Origin: Sphingobacterium cavernae
GTDB lineage: Bacteria > Bacteroidota > Bacteroidia > Sphingobacteriales > Sphingobacteriaceae
DNA length: 38,261 nucleotides
Assembly (NCBI RefSeq): GCF_008520265.1
Contig: NZ_VIQM01000046.1
Location: 1-38,261 of the forward strand
Reading direction: 5' to 3'
In this document: positions 8,383 to 16,054 of the stretch, in pieces
Numbering within the stretch: the stretch's first letter is position 1
Layout of the letters: each line of letters begins with the position of its first letter
Notes under the pieces: generated by a model
What the model was told of the DNA's origin: nothing
The model's database searches: none
What the model saw: only the letters and a program-made list of their open reading frames with translations
Made by a program: the position numbers and the translations under genes

Positions 8383-8997
8383 GTGAGTATAGTTTCCAGA
8401 TATTTCAAAAGGAATAGTCCATTGACATTGAAGTCTGCTTTGGAAGATTGTCTAGCACAACAAAGTGCACGTAGCCAATCTTTCTTGTATAAGCGGTTTT
8501 ATGGTTATATGATGGCAGTTTCTCTTCGTTACGTGAAGAATGAAATGGAAGCAGAGGATATAGTCAACGAAAGCTTTGTCAAGATTTTCAAAAAGTTATC
8601 CAATTTTGAAGTTCTTAGTGATGAATCTGCTTTAGAAAAATCATTCAAAGGTTGGATTGCTCGTATCACTGTCAATACGTCTATCGATAAATTAAGAGCA
8701 CAAAAAGTTACACTCGATATTGATGATATAAATGAAATAGAAATAGAGAATAATTCTGTCTCATTATCAAGCAATTTAGAAGTGAATGATATTTTAGCTT
8801 TGTTAAATAAATTACCAGAAATTCAACGTACAATATTCAATCTATATGAAATTGAAGGTTATTCACACGATGAAATTAGTAAAAAGCTTAATATTCCAGA
8901 TAGTACTTGCAGAACTTATCTAACTCGTGCTAAATCCAGATTGAGAATATTGTATCAAGAGCAATTTGAAATGTTGAATAAAATTAAAGTTGGTTAA
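8383..8997 (+). CDS. RNA polymerase sigma factor, ECF type
   Basis: An ECF sigma factor of about 204 residues. Region 2 covers RSQSFLYKRFYGYMMAVSLRYVKNE through AEDIVNESFVKIFKKL. Region 4 covers LLNKLPEIQRTIFNLYEIEGYSHDEISKKL and the recognition helix IPDSTCRTYLTRAKSRL. The frame is open back to a TTG at 8242, but no ATG exists before region 2. The GTG at 8383 (MSIVSRYFKRNSPLTLKS) leaves a normal short leader and an intergenic space for two divergent promoters, so I prefer it. The start remains uncertain. It is followed after 11 nt by its probable regulator at 9009. Confidence 0.85.
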   Translation: MSIVSRYFKRNSPLTLKSALEDCLAQQSARSQSFLYKRFYGYMMAVSLRYVKNEMEAEDIVNESFVKIFKKLSNFEVLSDESALEKSFKGWIARITVNTSIDKLRAQKVTLDIDDINEIEIENNSVSLSSNLEVNDILALLNKLPEIQRTIFNLYEIEGYSHDEISKKLNIPDSTCRTYLTRAKSRLRILYQEQFEMLNKIKVG

Positions 8998-9008
8998 TAT
9001 CTACATAT

Positions 9009-10346
9009 ATGAATAATAAAGATTTAATAGAAGATATTAAGGCTAAATTAAAGGCTTCGCAAGAACTTCCTTATCGTGAGGGGGCTTGGGAAAGATTTGC
9101 AGCGCAACAAGGTAAGGCTGGAAATACTCACGTCATATCATTTAAGCGTTTGGCAAATATAGCTGCAGTAGGTCTATCGGTTCTAGCTGTATCGTTATAC
9201 ATATATCGTTCGCAAGAAGATGATATTACAGTTGATACCCAAATTGCTAAATCTAGTCCAACTATTTCAGACAGAAGCTCCTCGAATATATTAGAAAATT
9301 CTCGGAATAGACACACTTTATCTTCAGAGTCAACAACAATCGCAATGAACGATTCACATAAAGGCGCAAACTCGTCTAGGTTAAAGTCTCATCCTACGTT
9401 ACCATATTCTTCAAGTGTTACCATTGAAGGTTTAGATAATGAATTGAATGTAATTCAGCCCACACTGACCTCACTATCTATTGCTAATTTGAAAAAGGTG
9501 GATCCTAAAATTTTACCAATTTTAGAAACTACACATGAGGAATCATCATATCCAGAATTAATTCTTCCAACTGTAACTACGTTTGCTTCTCAAGCTGTCA
9601 ATATAGGAGGAACAAGGAATCCAGCTCCTAATAATAACGAAAGTAAAATGTCATTAGGTGATAAGTTTCAACTGGGATTATACGTTTCTCCGCACCGTAC
9701 GGCAGACAAATTTGATGTAGGTGCAGGTTTCTTAGTATCTTATGCTATTAATTCGAAAATAAGTTTACGTACAGGAACATCCTACAATTCGTACTCTGTT
9801 GGAGTTATTAAAGATCCTATGGATATGTCATATTCGGAGAAAATAAGTATGGAAAATTCTTACCAAAATTCACCGCTAGCAGGAGAATTAAATTTCTCAA
9901 ACAAGCAGCAAATGATATTGCCAAATGTTAATGCCGTTATGGGCAAGGTGGAAGCACTAGAAATACCTTTAGATGTGACCTATAATTTTAATAAGGGATT
10001 CTACTCTTCAGCAGGAGTTTCATATTCAGCTATTATTAATCAGCAGCGTGAGGCGCAATACATTGAAAATGTTGGTGTGTCTTCTCTTCAGGATAAAGAA
10101 TCGTTAATTCCTAATGCCGCACAAAGCTTAAATAAGACAAAGGTTAAAACAGTTAAATCTCTTCAAGATAATGTTAATCCAAAGGGTTTTAGCGGTTTTG
10201 CAAATTTTTCACTAGGTAAAAAAGTTAATATGAATAAGAAAATGTCCCTTTCGGTCGAGCCTTTTGTTAAGGTACCGTTGGGACAATTTCGCAAATCTGA
10301 TTTGGATTACACAAATAGTGGTATTCGAATAATTACTACTTTTTAA
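9009..10346 (+). CDS. sigma-linked membrane protein: cytoplasmic segment, one TM helix, C-terminal outer-membrane beta-barrel
   Basis: A 445-residue protein. The N-terminus (1-47) has PYREGAWERFAA, a motif typical of proteins encoded next to ECF sigma genes in Sphingobacteria. A single hydrophobic helix follows at about 48-66. Residues 67-215 are Ser/Thr/Asn-rich and low in order. From about 216 the chain shows alternating amphipathic strands (FQLGLYVSPHRT, FDVGAGFLVSYAI, KISLRTGTSY) and ends in Phe, as outer-membrane barrels do. It lies 11 nt after the sigma gene. An anti-sigma role for the N-terminus is inferred from position; the barrel call comes from strand pattern. Confidence 0.75.
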   Translation: MNNKDLIEDIKAKLKASQELPYREGAWERFAAQQGKAGNTHVISFKRLANIAAVGLSVLAVSLYIYRSQEDDITVDTQIAKSSPTISDRSSSNILENSRNRHTLSSESTTIAMNDSHKGANSSRLKSHPTLPYSSSVTIEGLDNELNVIQPTLTSLSIANLKKVDPKILPILETTHEESSYPELILPTVTTFASQAVNIGGTRNPAPNNNESKMSLGDKFQLGLYVSPHRTADKFDVGAGFLVSYAINSKISLRTGTSYNSYSVGVIKDPMDMSYSEKISMENSYQNSPLAGELNFSNKQQMILPNVNAVMGKVEALEIPLDVTYNFNKGFYSSAGVSYSAIINQQREAQYIENVGVSSLQDKESLIPNAAQSLNKTKVKTVKSLQDNVNPKGFSGFANFSLGKKVNMNKKMSLSVEPFVKVPLGQFRKSDLDYTNSGIRIITTF

Positions 10347-10359
10347 GAAGTATTATTTT

Positions 10360-10965
10360 TTATAATTGGTCAATCCTTACCCAGCCCATTCCTGCTGCAA
10401 TAGCACCTTGTACTCCAGGATCACCGTCTTCGAATACAAGACAGCGATGTGGATCTACTTCTAATTGTTCTGCACAAAGTAAGAAAGGCTCAGGAGAAGG
10501 TTTACCATTAATTGTGTCGCCTGCACAGACCATTGCTTGATATTTCCCATTTACATCTATGACCTCTAGGGTTATATTTAAAGTTGATCTGCTTCCTCCA
10601 GACACAATGCCGATTTTTTTCTTGCCAACATTTTGAAATAAAATCTGCCTGACATACTCAATAGGTTGCGTTTGTTGAATGAATTCTTCAATAAAAATTT
10701 GAGATTTTCGCTTTGAGAACACTTCAACATCAAATTCCACCTTGTATCTCTTACAAATTTCTCGGGCAACAGCAACTGTCGGCCAACCTGCGGTTTCATC
10801 GATGAGTTCAGGATCCAAATCTACGCCGTATTCTTTTGAAACTGCCACATAAGCGGCTTTATGTCCGTGTATATTGTCCGCTAAAGTCCCGTCTACGTCG
10901 AATAATAAAGCTTCGTAGGGTTCAGCTATGCTTTGGAGCTTATTTATTTTTTCTTCTAAATGCAT
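10360..10965 (-). CDS. HAD-family hydrolase (beta-phosphoglucomutase/phosphatase-like)
   Basis: A 201-residue haloacid dehalogenase-superfamily protein. Motif I is LLFDVDGTLAD with Asp23 (nucleophile) and Asp25. Motif II is IVSGGSRSTL, and motif IV is LVFEDGDPGVQGAIAAGM. A helical cap of about 60 residues sits between motifs I and II, as in beta-phosphoglucomutase and sugar-phosphate phosphatases (subclass IA). The substrate is probably a small sugar phosphate. It lies about 56 nt downstream of the proline dehydrogenase stop with a terminator hairpin between, so it is probably a separate unit. Confidence 0.85.
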   Translation of the reverse strand: MHLEEKINKLQSIAEPYEALLFDVDGTLADNIHGHKAAYVAVSKEYGVDLDPELIDETAGWPTVAVAREICKRYKVEFDVEVFSKRKSQIFIEEFIQQTQPIEYVRQILFQNVGKKKIGIVSGGSRSTLNITLEVIDVNGKYQAMVCAGDTINGKPSPEPFLLCAEQLEVDPHRCLVFEDGDPGVQGAIAAGMGWVRIDQL

Positions 10966-10990
10966 GGAGGTTTAGGAATTGCTTTAAACA

Positions 10991-11024
10991 AATAATGGCT
11001 GTAAAGATACAGCCATTATTTTTA
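10991..11024 (-). terminator. intrinsic terminator after proline dehydrogenase
   Basis: A perfect 13-bp stem (10991-11003 with 11008-11020, AATAATGGCTGTA/TACAGCCATTATT) with a 4-nt loop directly follows the proline dehydrogenase stop at 11022-11024. In the minus direction it is followed by TTATTTGTTT. The plus side has an even longer T-run (11019-11030), so it could work in both directions. Confidence 0.7.
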
Positions 11025-12212
11025 TTTTTTCAACGATTTACGACGTTGTTTTTCTTTAATTATTAAGCTCAATTCTCGTCCTGTTTGTCCAGCAGCTGAA
11101 GAATTCTCTTGAGCTCTACGGAACAAGTAAGGCATTACAGCTTTTACTGGCCCATATGGCATATATTTCGCAACATTATAGCCTGCAGCACCTAAATTGA
11201 AAGAAAGATTATCCGACATTCCCAATAACTGCGCAAAGAATACATGCGAATGATTGTGTGCAATGCGGCGTTTGTCCATTTCTGTAGCTAAAAGCATACT
11301 GCTTTGGTCATTGTGCGTACCAGCCATTAATCCGATGCGATCGATGTTATCTAAACAGAATAATATTGCTTCATTATAATCAATATCTGAAGCATTCTTC
11401 GTTGCTTGAATAGGAGATGGGTAGCCCTTTTCTGCTGCACGTTCGCGTTCAATTTCCATATAAGCACCACGTACTATTTTAGCACCCAAATAAAAACCTT
11501 GCTTTTCTGCATAAGCTAAATCTGCTTTTAACGAGGCTAATTTGTCATGTCTGTATAATTGATACGTATTGTACACAATAGGTTTCTCTTTATTATAGCG
11601 TTCCATCAATTCGCGCGCAATATCATCAATTGTATCTTGAATCCAGGAGTGTTCTGCATCAACTAACACAGGAATTCCAGCTTCATAACATGCTTTGCAG
11701 ATTGCATCACAACGTTTTAATAGTCTTGTAAATTCCGCTTTTTCATCTTCACTAAGTGCTTGTTTTGCATCAATTTTTGCTAATAAATCAAATCTACCAA
11801 CTCCCGTAGGTTTGAATACGCAGAATGAAATCAGTTTATTTGTTCGTGCATATGCAACACTTGCTAAAACTTCTTTACAACAAGCATCAAAGCTTTCTTC
11901 AGAATCTTCTCCTTCAACAGAATAATCCAAAATTGTGGTTACATTACCTTTACCAAGTTCCGCAATAGCAGATGTACAGCCTTGTATAGTTTCGCCACCA
12001 CAAAACTGCTTGTAGATAGTATTGCGAATAATTCCCTGAATTGGTAAACCAATATTTAGAGAAAAATTCGTTATTGGAGTCCCGATTTTAATTAACGTAC
12101 TAGACGCGACCATCTTGAAAAGCCAATAGGCTCTTTCTAAGTCTTTGTCACTCTTATTTTTAAATGCTATTTCCGTATTTTCAAAGTTCAATAGGGTTTC
12201 TTGCAATGCCAT
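11022..12212 (-). CDS. proline dehydrogenase
   Basis: A 396-residue FAD enzyme oxidising proline to 1-pyrroline-5-carboxylate, the first catabolic step. It is a TIM-barrel of the PutA N-domain type without the P5C dehydrogenase half. Key segments are VLVDAEHSWIQDTIDDIA, the FAD/substrate region KIVRGAYMEIERERA (about 243-257), MAGTHNDQSSML and the C-terminal YGPVKAVMPYLFRRAQEN, whose paired Arg residues bind the substrate carboxylate. The length fits the monofunctional bacterial type. It forms a single-gene unit with its own promoter and terminator. Downstream flow to glutamate links it to gdhA elsewhere in the window. Confidence 0.9.
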   Translation of the reverse strand: MALQETLLNFENTEIAFKNKSDKDLERAYWLFKMVASSTLIKIGTPITNFSLNIGLPIQGIIRNTIYKQFCGGETIQGCTSAIAELGKGNVTTILDYSVEGEDSEESFDACCKEVLASVAYARTNKLISFCVFKPTGVGRFDLLAKIDAKQALSEDEKAEFTRLLKRCDAICKACYEAGIPVLVDAEHSWIQDTIDDIARELMERYNKEKPIVYNTYQLYRHDKLASLKADLAYAEKQGFYLGAKIVRGAYMEIERERAAEKGYPSPIQATKNASDIDYNEAILFCLDNIDRIGLMAGTHNDQSSMLLATEMDKRRIAHNHSHVFFAQLLGMSDNLSFNLGAAGYNVAKYMPYGPVKAVMPYLFRRAQENSSAAGQTGRELSLIIKEKQRRKSLKK

Positions 12213-12233
12213 CTTCTCTAATTGTTATCTAAA

Positions 12234-12241
12234 CAAAAGTA
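12234..12241 (-). promoter_or_regulatory. candidate -7 element of proline dehydrogenase (TACTTTTG)
   Basis: Read on the minus strand, TACTTTTG matches TAnnTTTG perfectly about 22 nt before the ATG at 12212. No good -33 TTTG is seen at the usual spacing. Confidence 0.35.
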
Positions 12242-12316
12242 CTCTATAATAAATATATTTTGCACTTTTTTACAAGATATGGATAGAATTGGTATATTTT
12301 TGGTTTATTTTTGTTT

Positions 12317-12523
12317 ATGCAAACATTCAAGTTAGAAGGAGAATTTATTCCCATGATTCAATTATTAAAAGCATTGAATTGGGTAGAGCATGGAGGCATG
12401 GCTCAGCGTATGGTAGACGAAGGATTAGTCGTATATAATGGAGAGGTTGATTACCGTAAAAGATTAAAAGTTCGTAAGGGAGATATTATTGAATTTGACG
12501 GAATGAAAGTCCAAATCATCTAA
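12317..12523 (+). CDS. S4-domain RNA-binding protein (YbcJ-like)
   Basis: A 68-residue protein that is essentially one S4 fold: FIPMIQLLKALNWVEHGGMA, then VDEGLVVYNGEVDYRKRLKV and KGDIIEFDGMKVQI. S4 domains bind structured RNA, usually rRNA or tRNA. The frame starts at a TTG at 12311, but the ATG two codons later gives the typical MQTFKLEGEFI start. It is divergent from proline dehydrogenase and 47 nt ahead of aroB, with which it may be co-transcribed. Its RNA target is unknown. Confidence 0.85.
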   Translation: MQTFKLEGEFIPMIQLLKALNWVEHGGMAQRMVDEGLVVYNGEVDYRKRLKVRKGDIIEFDGMKVQII

Positions 12524-12570
12524 TATTATTTCTATCTTTACCCATAGAATAACACTTATAAAATAAGAAC

Positions 12571-13638
12571 ATGCAACCAATCCAAAGTTTAGGATACAAC
12601 GTATATTTTGAAGAAGATTTAGCGTCACTTTTACCATTCATCGAGGAGCGTGGCTATTCACAGATTCTCGTTTTAGTCGATAGAAATACCAACGATAATT
12701 GTTTACCCGTATTACAAAATGCTATTCCAGATTTGATTCATTACGATATCATCGAAGTTGATCCTGGAGAAGAAAATAAAAATATTGATTTCTGTATCGG
12801 AGTTTGGAAAACTATGTTAGATTTTGGTGCGGATCGCAAAGCTTTAATGATAAACTTAGGTGGTGGTGTGGTGACGGATATGGGTGGATTTGCTGCTTCG
12901 ACATACAAAAGAGGAATTGATTTTATTCAGATTCCGACAACATTATTGTCGCAAGTAGACGCATCAGTAGGTGGTAAAACAGGTATTGATTTGGATAACG
13001 TTAAGAATATCATTGGTACCTTTACACAACCTCAAGCTGTTTTCATCAGTACACAATTCTTGCAAACATTGGACGAAAGACAACTTGTTTCAGGTTTTGC
13101 CGAAGTAATTAAGCATGGCTTAATTCAGGATAAATCATTCTATGAGACTTGTAAATCAGTGGACTTGGAAAATATCTCTGCGGATTTGATTTATAAATCT
13201 GTTGATATTAAAAATTCTGTTATTACCCAAGACCCAACGGAGAAAGGATTACGTAAGATTTTAAATTTCGGACATACTATTGGACACGCAATTGAAGGAT
13301 ATTCCTTATTTAACGATGAAAAGCCCTTGTTACACGGTGAAGCAATTGCGATAGGCATGATTTGCGAAGCTTGGCTTTCAAATAAATTTACGGGCTTAAC
13401 AGATGAAGCTCTTACCGATATCACTAATACATTCCTTTTAAAATATCCAAAATATTCTTATACGAAAGAACAATATCAAGTGTTTGTGGATTTGATGAAG
13501 AATGATAAAAAGAACGAAGACAACAAGATTGGATTTGCTTTATTAAAAGATATAGGAAACTGTACGTACAACATTTACGTCGAAGAGGATGACATCAAAT
13601 CTGCTTTAAACTATTATTCAAAAGTATCCCAATTATAA
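12571..13638 (+). CDS. aroB: 3-dehydroquinate synthase
   Basis: A 355-residue enzyme converting DAHP to 3-dehydroquinate, step two of the shikimate pathway, using NAD and a divalent metal. The NAD loop NLGGGVVTDMGGFAAS is followed by TYKRGIDFIQIPTTLLSQVD and ASVGGKTGID, the phosphate-binding region. Metal-binding residues sit in GFAEVIKHGLI and in LNFGHTIGHAIE with the later LLHGEAIAIGM. Full length and all active-site blocks are present. It supplies the chorismate that tyrA and mqnA in this window consume. It follows the S4 gene closely; a possible -7 element, TATCTTTA, is at 12533. Confidence 0.95.
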   Translation: MQPIQSLGYNVYFEEDLASLLPFIEERGYSQILVLVDRNTNDNCLPVLQNAIPDLIHYDIIEVDPGEENKNIDFCIGVWKTMLDFGADRKALMINLGGGVVTDMGGFAASTYKRGIDFIQIPTTLLSQVDASVGGKTGIDLDNVKNIIGTFTQPQAVFISTQFLQTLDERQLVSGFAEVIKHGLIQDKSFYETCKSVDLENISADLIYKSVDIKNSVITQDPTEKGLRKILNFGHTIGHAIEGYSLFNDEKPLLHGEAIAIGMICEAWLSNKFTGLTDEALTDITNTFLLKYPKYSYTKEQYQVFVDLMKNDKKNEDNKIGFALLKDIGNCTYNIYVEEDDIKSALNYYSKVSQL

Positions 13639-13656
13639 TTTAAATAATACCCTCAC

Positions 13657-14376
13657 ATGAGAAATTTATATTCTATAATCTTTATCCTAATCGGAATTAT
13701 GACTTATGCGAAAGCTCAAACTGGAAAATCAGTTTTGATATTTTCTAAAACTAATGGCTTTAGACATGCTAGTATTCCAAAAGGTGTGGCTACAGTTTCT
13801 AATTTATTGGACAAACATGGTATAAAGTTTTTGCATACAGAAGATTCAGTTCATTTCCATGTGGATAGTCTTAAAAAATATGATGCAGTAATTTTTTTGA
13901 ATACGACTGGTGATATACTTGACAAAACGCAAAAAGAAAATTTTCAAAAATTCATTCAGTCTGGCAAAGGTTATGTAGGCATCCATGCTGCATCAGATAC
14001 CGAATACAATTGGCCTTGGTATGGTGCATTGGTTGGAGGGTATTTTGTGAGTCATCCCGAGGTGCAAGAGGCTCGAATTGATGTACTGAACCGTACACAT
14101 CCATCAACTTCACATTTACAGCAAACATGGATTCACCGCGATGAGTGGTATGATTTCAGAGATGTAAAAGATGGTTTAAATATTTTAATGACACTTGACG
14201 AGACTTCATACAAAGGTGGTAAGATGGGGAAGTTTCATCCAATAGCATGGTTTCAAGAGTTTGATGGGGGCAGAGCATTCTATACAGGTCTTGGCCATAC
14301 AGACGAATCTTATGATTCTGAACCATTTCAAAAACACATAATTGGTGGAATAAAATACGTACTAAAAATAAAATAG
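13657..14376 (+). CDS. secreted ThuA-domain protein
   Basis: A 239-residue protein with a Sec signal peptide (about 1-20, cleaving after AKA) and a ThuA fold: a class I glutamine amidotransferase-like fold without the Cys nucleophile. Conserved pieces are SKTNGFRHASIPKG, GYVGIHAASDTEYNWPW, HRDEWYDF, the HPIAWFQEF region and FYTGLGHTDESY. ThuA proteins of Bacteroidota are linked to metabolism of 3-keto sugars. An exported location fits with the Gfo/Idh/MocA and DUF1080 proteins at 19373-23536, though about 5 kb separates them. It starts 18 nt after aroB and is followed closely by a Nudix gene. The exact reaction is not assigned. Confidence 0.85.
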   Translation: MRNLYSIIFILIGIMTYAKAQTGKSVLIFSKTNGFRHASIPKGVATVSNLLDKHGIKFLHTEDSVHFHVDSLKKYDAVIFLNTTGDILDKTQKENFQKFIQSGKGYVGIHAASDTEYNWPWYGALVGGYFVSHPEVQEARIDVLNRTHPSTSHLQQTWIHRDEWYDFRDVKDGLNILMTLDETSYKGGKMGKFHPIAWFQEFDGGRAFYTGLGHTDESYDSEPFQKHIIGGIKYVLKIK

Positions 14377-14387
14377 TTAAGACTATA

Positions 14388-14795
14388 ATGTCTCAGAATA
14401 AGATAGTTATTGCATCTGCATTATTATTAAATGCGGATAATGATTTATTAGTTGTACGAAAGAAGAAGTCAATATTTTATATGCTGCCAGGTGGAAAAGT
14501 TGAATGTAACGAATCTTATAAAGATGCTCTTTTGCGTGAATTGAAAGAGGAACTAGAACTTGAGTTTACTTATGATGATTTTGAATATCTAGGTAAGCAC
14601 GAAACGCAAGCTGTAAATGAGAAAAACACAATTGTAGAAGGGAATATATTTCTACTAAAGTCACCTTTAATACACCTTCCCACCTCGAATGCAGAGCTAG
14701 AAGAAGTTAGATTTGTAAGTAAGGTAACTCATGAAAAATTTCAATTAGCACATCTGTTAAAAGAATTCGCTTTGCCGATTTGGATGAATCTATAA
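14388..14795 (+). CDS. Nudix hydrolase
   Basis: A 135-residue protein with a Nudix box from Gly36 to Leu58: GGKVECNES, seven residues, then RELKEELEL. The metal-binding Glu51, Glu54 and Glu55 are present; the usual Gly near the end of the box is replaced by Glu57. It should hydrolyse a nucleoside diphosphate linked to another moiety; the substrate is not predictable. It begins 11 nt after the ThuA gene, so the two are probably co-transcribed. No signal peptide is seen, in contrast to its neighbour, which argues against a direct shared reaction. Confidence 0.87.
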   Translation: MSQNKIVIASALLLNADNDLLVVRKKKSIFYMLPGGKVECNESYKDALLRELKEELELEFTYDDFEYLGKHETQAVNEKNTIVEGNIFLLKSPLIHLPTSNAELEEVRFVSKVTHEKFQLAHLLKEFALPIWMNL

Positions 14796-14968
14796 TTATA
14801 TTAATTTATGATTTAAATAAAAAGCTAGGTGTGTATTAGTAAAATGTTGTATTAATAAGATAAAATTCATATTTTGTGCCTGTTAATAAAATTACCTTTA
14901 ATTAGGTATTACGAAGTGGGGAAATATTCGCCATTTTTGTAACCATTATCTACCTATAAAAATAATTT

Positions 14969-15802
14969 ATGTTTTGTGCTAAGTATTCAGTTAGAATAAA
15001 AATTGTAACTCTATTCTTTTGCTGTTTATTTCTCTCTGTTGATTTGGCAATGAGCCAACGCACAATAACCCAAGCAAATCTCCTTAAAAGCTCTAATAAA
15101 ACTTTACCCGTAATTTTATCAAATGAATTCACGGATATATCAGAATACATAAATGCTAATAAGAAATATCCGTTGAAGCCATTGCTGTATGGCAAAAAAA
15201 AAGGTGAAGTTATTGTCAGTTACGTTATTACATCTTCTGGTAAAATTAGAAATCAGCGAATTATTAAAAGTACCGATAAATCCTATAGTAAAGAAGTTTT
15301 TAGATTGCTAAATAATATTTCAAATTGGTCTCCAGCCTCATTAGACTACAAAAATGTAAATGTTAAATGTACTTTAAAAGTAGAATTTAATGCCCCATTG
15401 GAATCGGATTTAAATTTGAGAGATGCAGTGGTAATTTATAATGGAGTTCAACTACCTAAAAATAAAATATGGTATATGGCTGATCATATTTATTTAGATC
15501 AAGTAATCCTTTTAGATACTAAACAATCTCAAGCACTATTTGGCAATCCTAAATCAAATCCTTCTACGATTATTGTAAATTCTGAGGAGAATGCAAGAAG
15601 TTCTAAGATAATTTATTCTAAACTGAAAAATATAGATTCCAATTTTTATAGTTTATATGTTGATGATGAAAAAGTTAATATTGATTCTTGGAAACAAGCA
15701 TTAGTAAAATCAGATATTAAAAATTTTCTAATAGAGAAAGATACTTCTTCGGATCAAAAATTAAAAGCACGACTAGTAACAAGTCGTACTCTTCTAAAAT
15801 AA
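14969..15802 (+). CDS. secreted protein with TonB C-terminal domain and a receptor-plug-like segment
   Basis: A 277-residue protein with a hydrophobic N-terminus (about 10-28) ending DLAMSQ, so a signal peptide or anchor. Residues about 57-140 fit a TonB C-terminal domain: KKKGEVIVSYVITSSGKI, then VFRLLNNISNWSPAS and KCTLKVEF. The Pro-rich spacer of true TonB is absent. Residues 176-203 (DQVILLDTKQSQALFGNPKS) resemble the YGxxGxNGVIxI end of a TonB-dependent receptor plug domain. It stands alone between terminator-like hairpins. Energy transduction is doubtful without a spacer; a periplasmic partner of a receptor is an alternative. Gene call is firm, function weak. Confidence 0.7.
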   Translation: MFCAKYSVRIKIVTLFFCCLFLSVDLAMSQRTITQANLLKSSNKTLPVILSNEFTDISEYINANKKYPLKPLLYGKKKGEVIVSYVITSSGKIRNQRIIKSTDKSYSKEVFRLLNNISNWSPASLDYKNVNVKCTLKVEFNAPLESDLNLRDAVVIYNGVQLPKNKIWYMADHIYLDQVILLDTKQSQALFGNPKSNPSTIIVNSEENARSSKIIYSKLKNIDSNFYSLYVDDEKVNIDSWKQALVKSDIKNFLIEKDTSSDQKLKARLVTSRTLLK

Positions 15803-15831
15803 TTTAAATTTTGCTGGTCAAATATTATTAT

Positions 15832-15870
15832 AATATCCTCTCAATTAACGCTGTAGGATATTCACTACAG
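15832..15870 (+). repeat. two overlapping, mutually exclusive hairpins downstream of the TonB-like gene
   Basis: AATATCCT/AGGATATT (15832-15839 with 15855-15862) and ACGCTGTAG/CTACAGTGT (15848-15856 with 15864-15872, one wobble pair) share bases 15855-15856, so only one can form. The site lies 30 nt after the TonB-like stop. No T-run follows, so it is not a standard terminator. The rest of the 250-nt gap to katE is AT-rich with nothing else recognisable. Confidence 0.4.
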
Positions 15871-16007
15871 TGTATAATTAAAAAAAATACAAAACTTTAA
15901 TAAATGCAATCTATTTTTTTATTATTGTACCAAAATAAAATTTTTGATTAATAAATATCAAAAATGTTAAAATAGAAATCACACACTATCTATTTATTTA
16001 TAATTAT

Positions 16008-16039
16008 ATAACAGCTTCTCAATTTTGAAAAGCTGTTAT
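16008..16039. terminator. bidirectional terminator between the TonB-like gene and katE
   Basis: A 10-bp stem ATAACAGCTT/AAGCTGTTAT (16008-16017 with 16030-16039) continues inward with TCA/TGA around a small loop. It lies 16 nt beyond the katE stop. T-rich but broken tracts follow in both directions, so efficiency may be moderate. Confidence 0.55.
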
Positions 16040-16054
16040 TATTATGTTTAATTT

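Noticed and set aside
385..13638. A single aromatic biosynthesis cluster (tyrA, mqnA, aroB)
   Set aside because: The three genes share chorismate but are on different strands and far apart, so they are not one operon; the link is pathway-level only.
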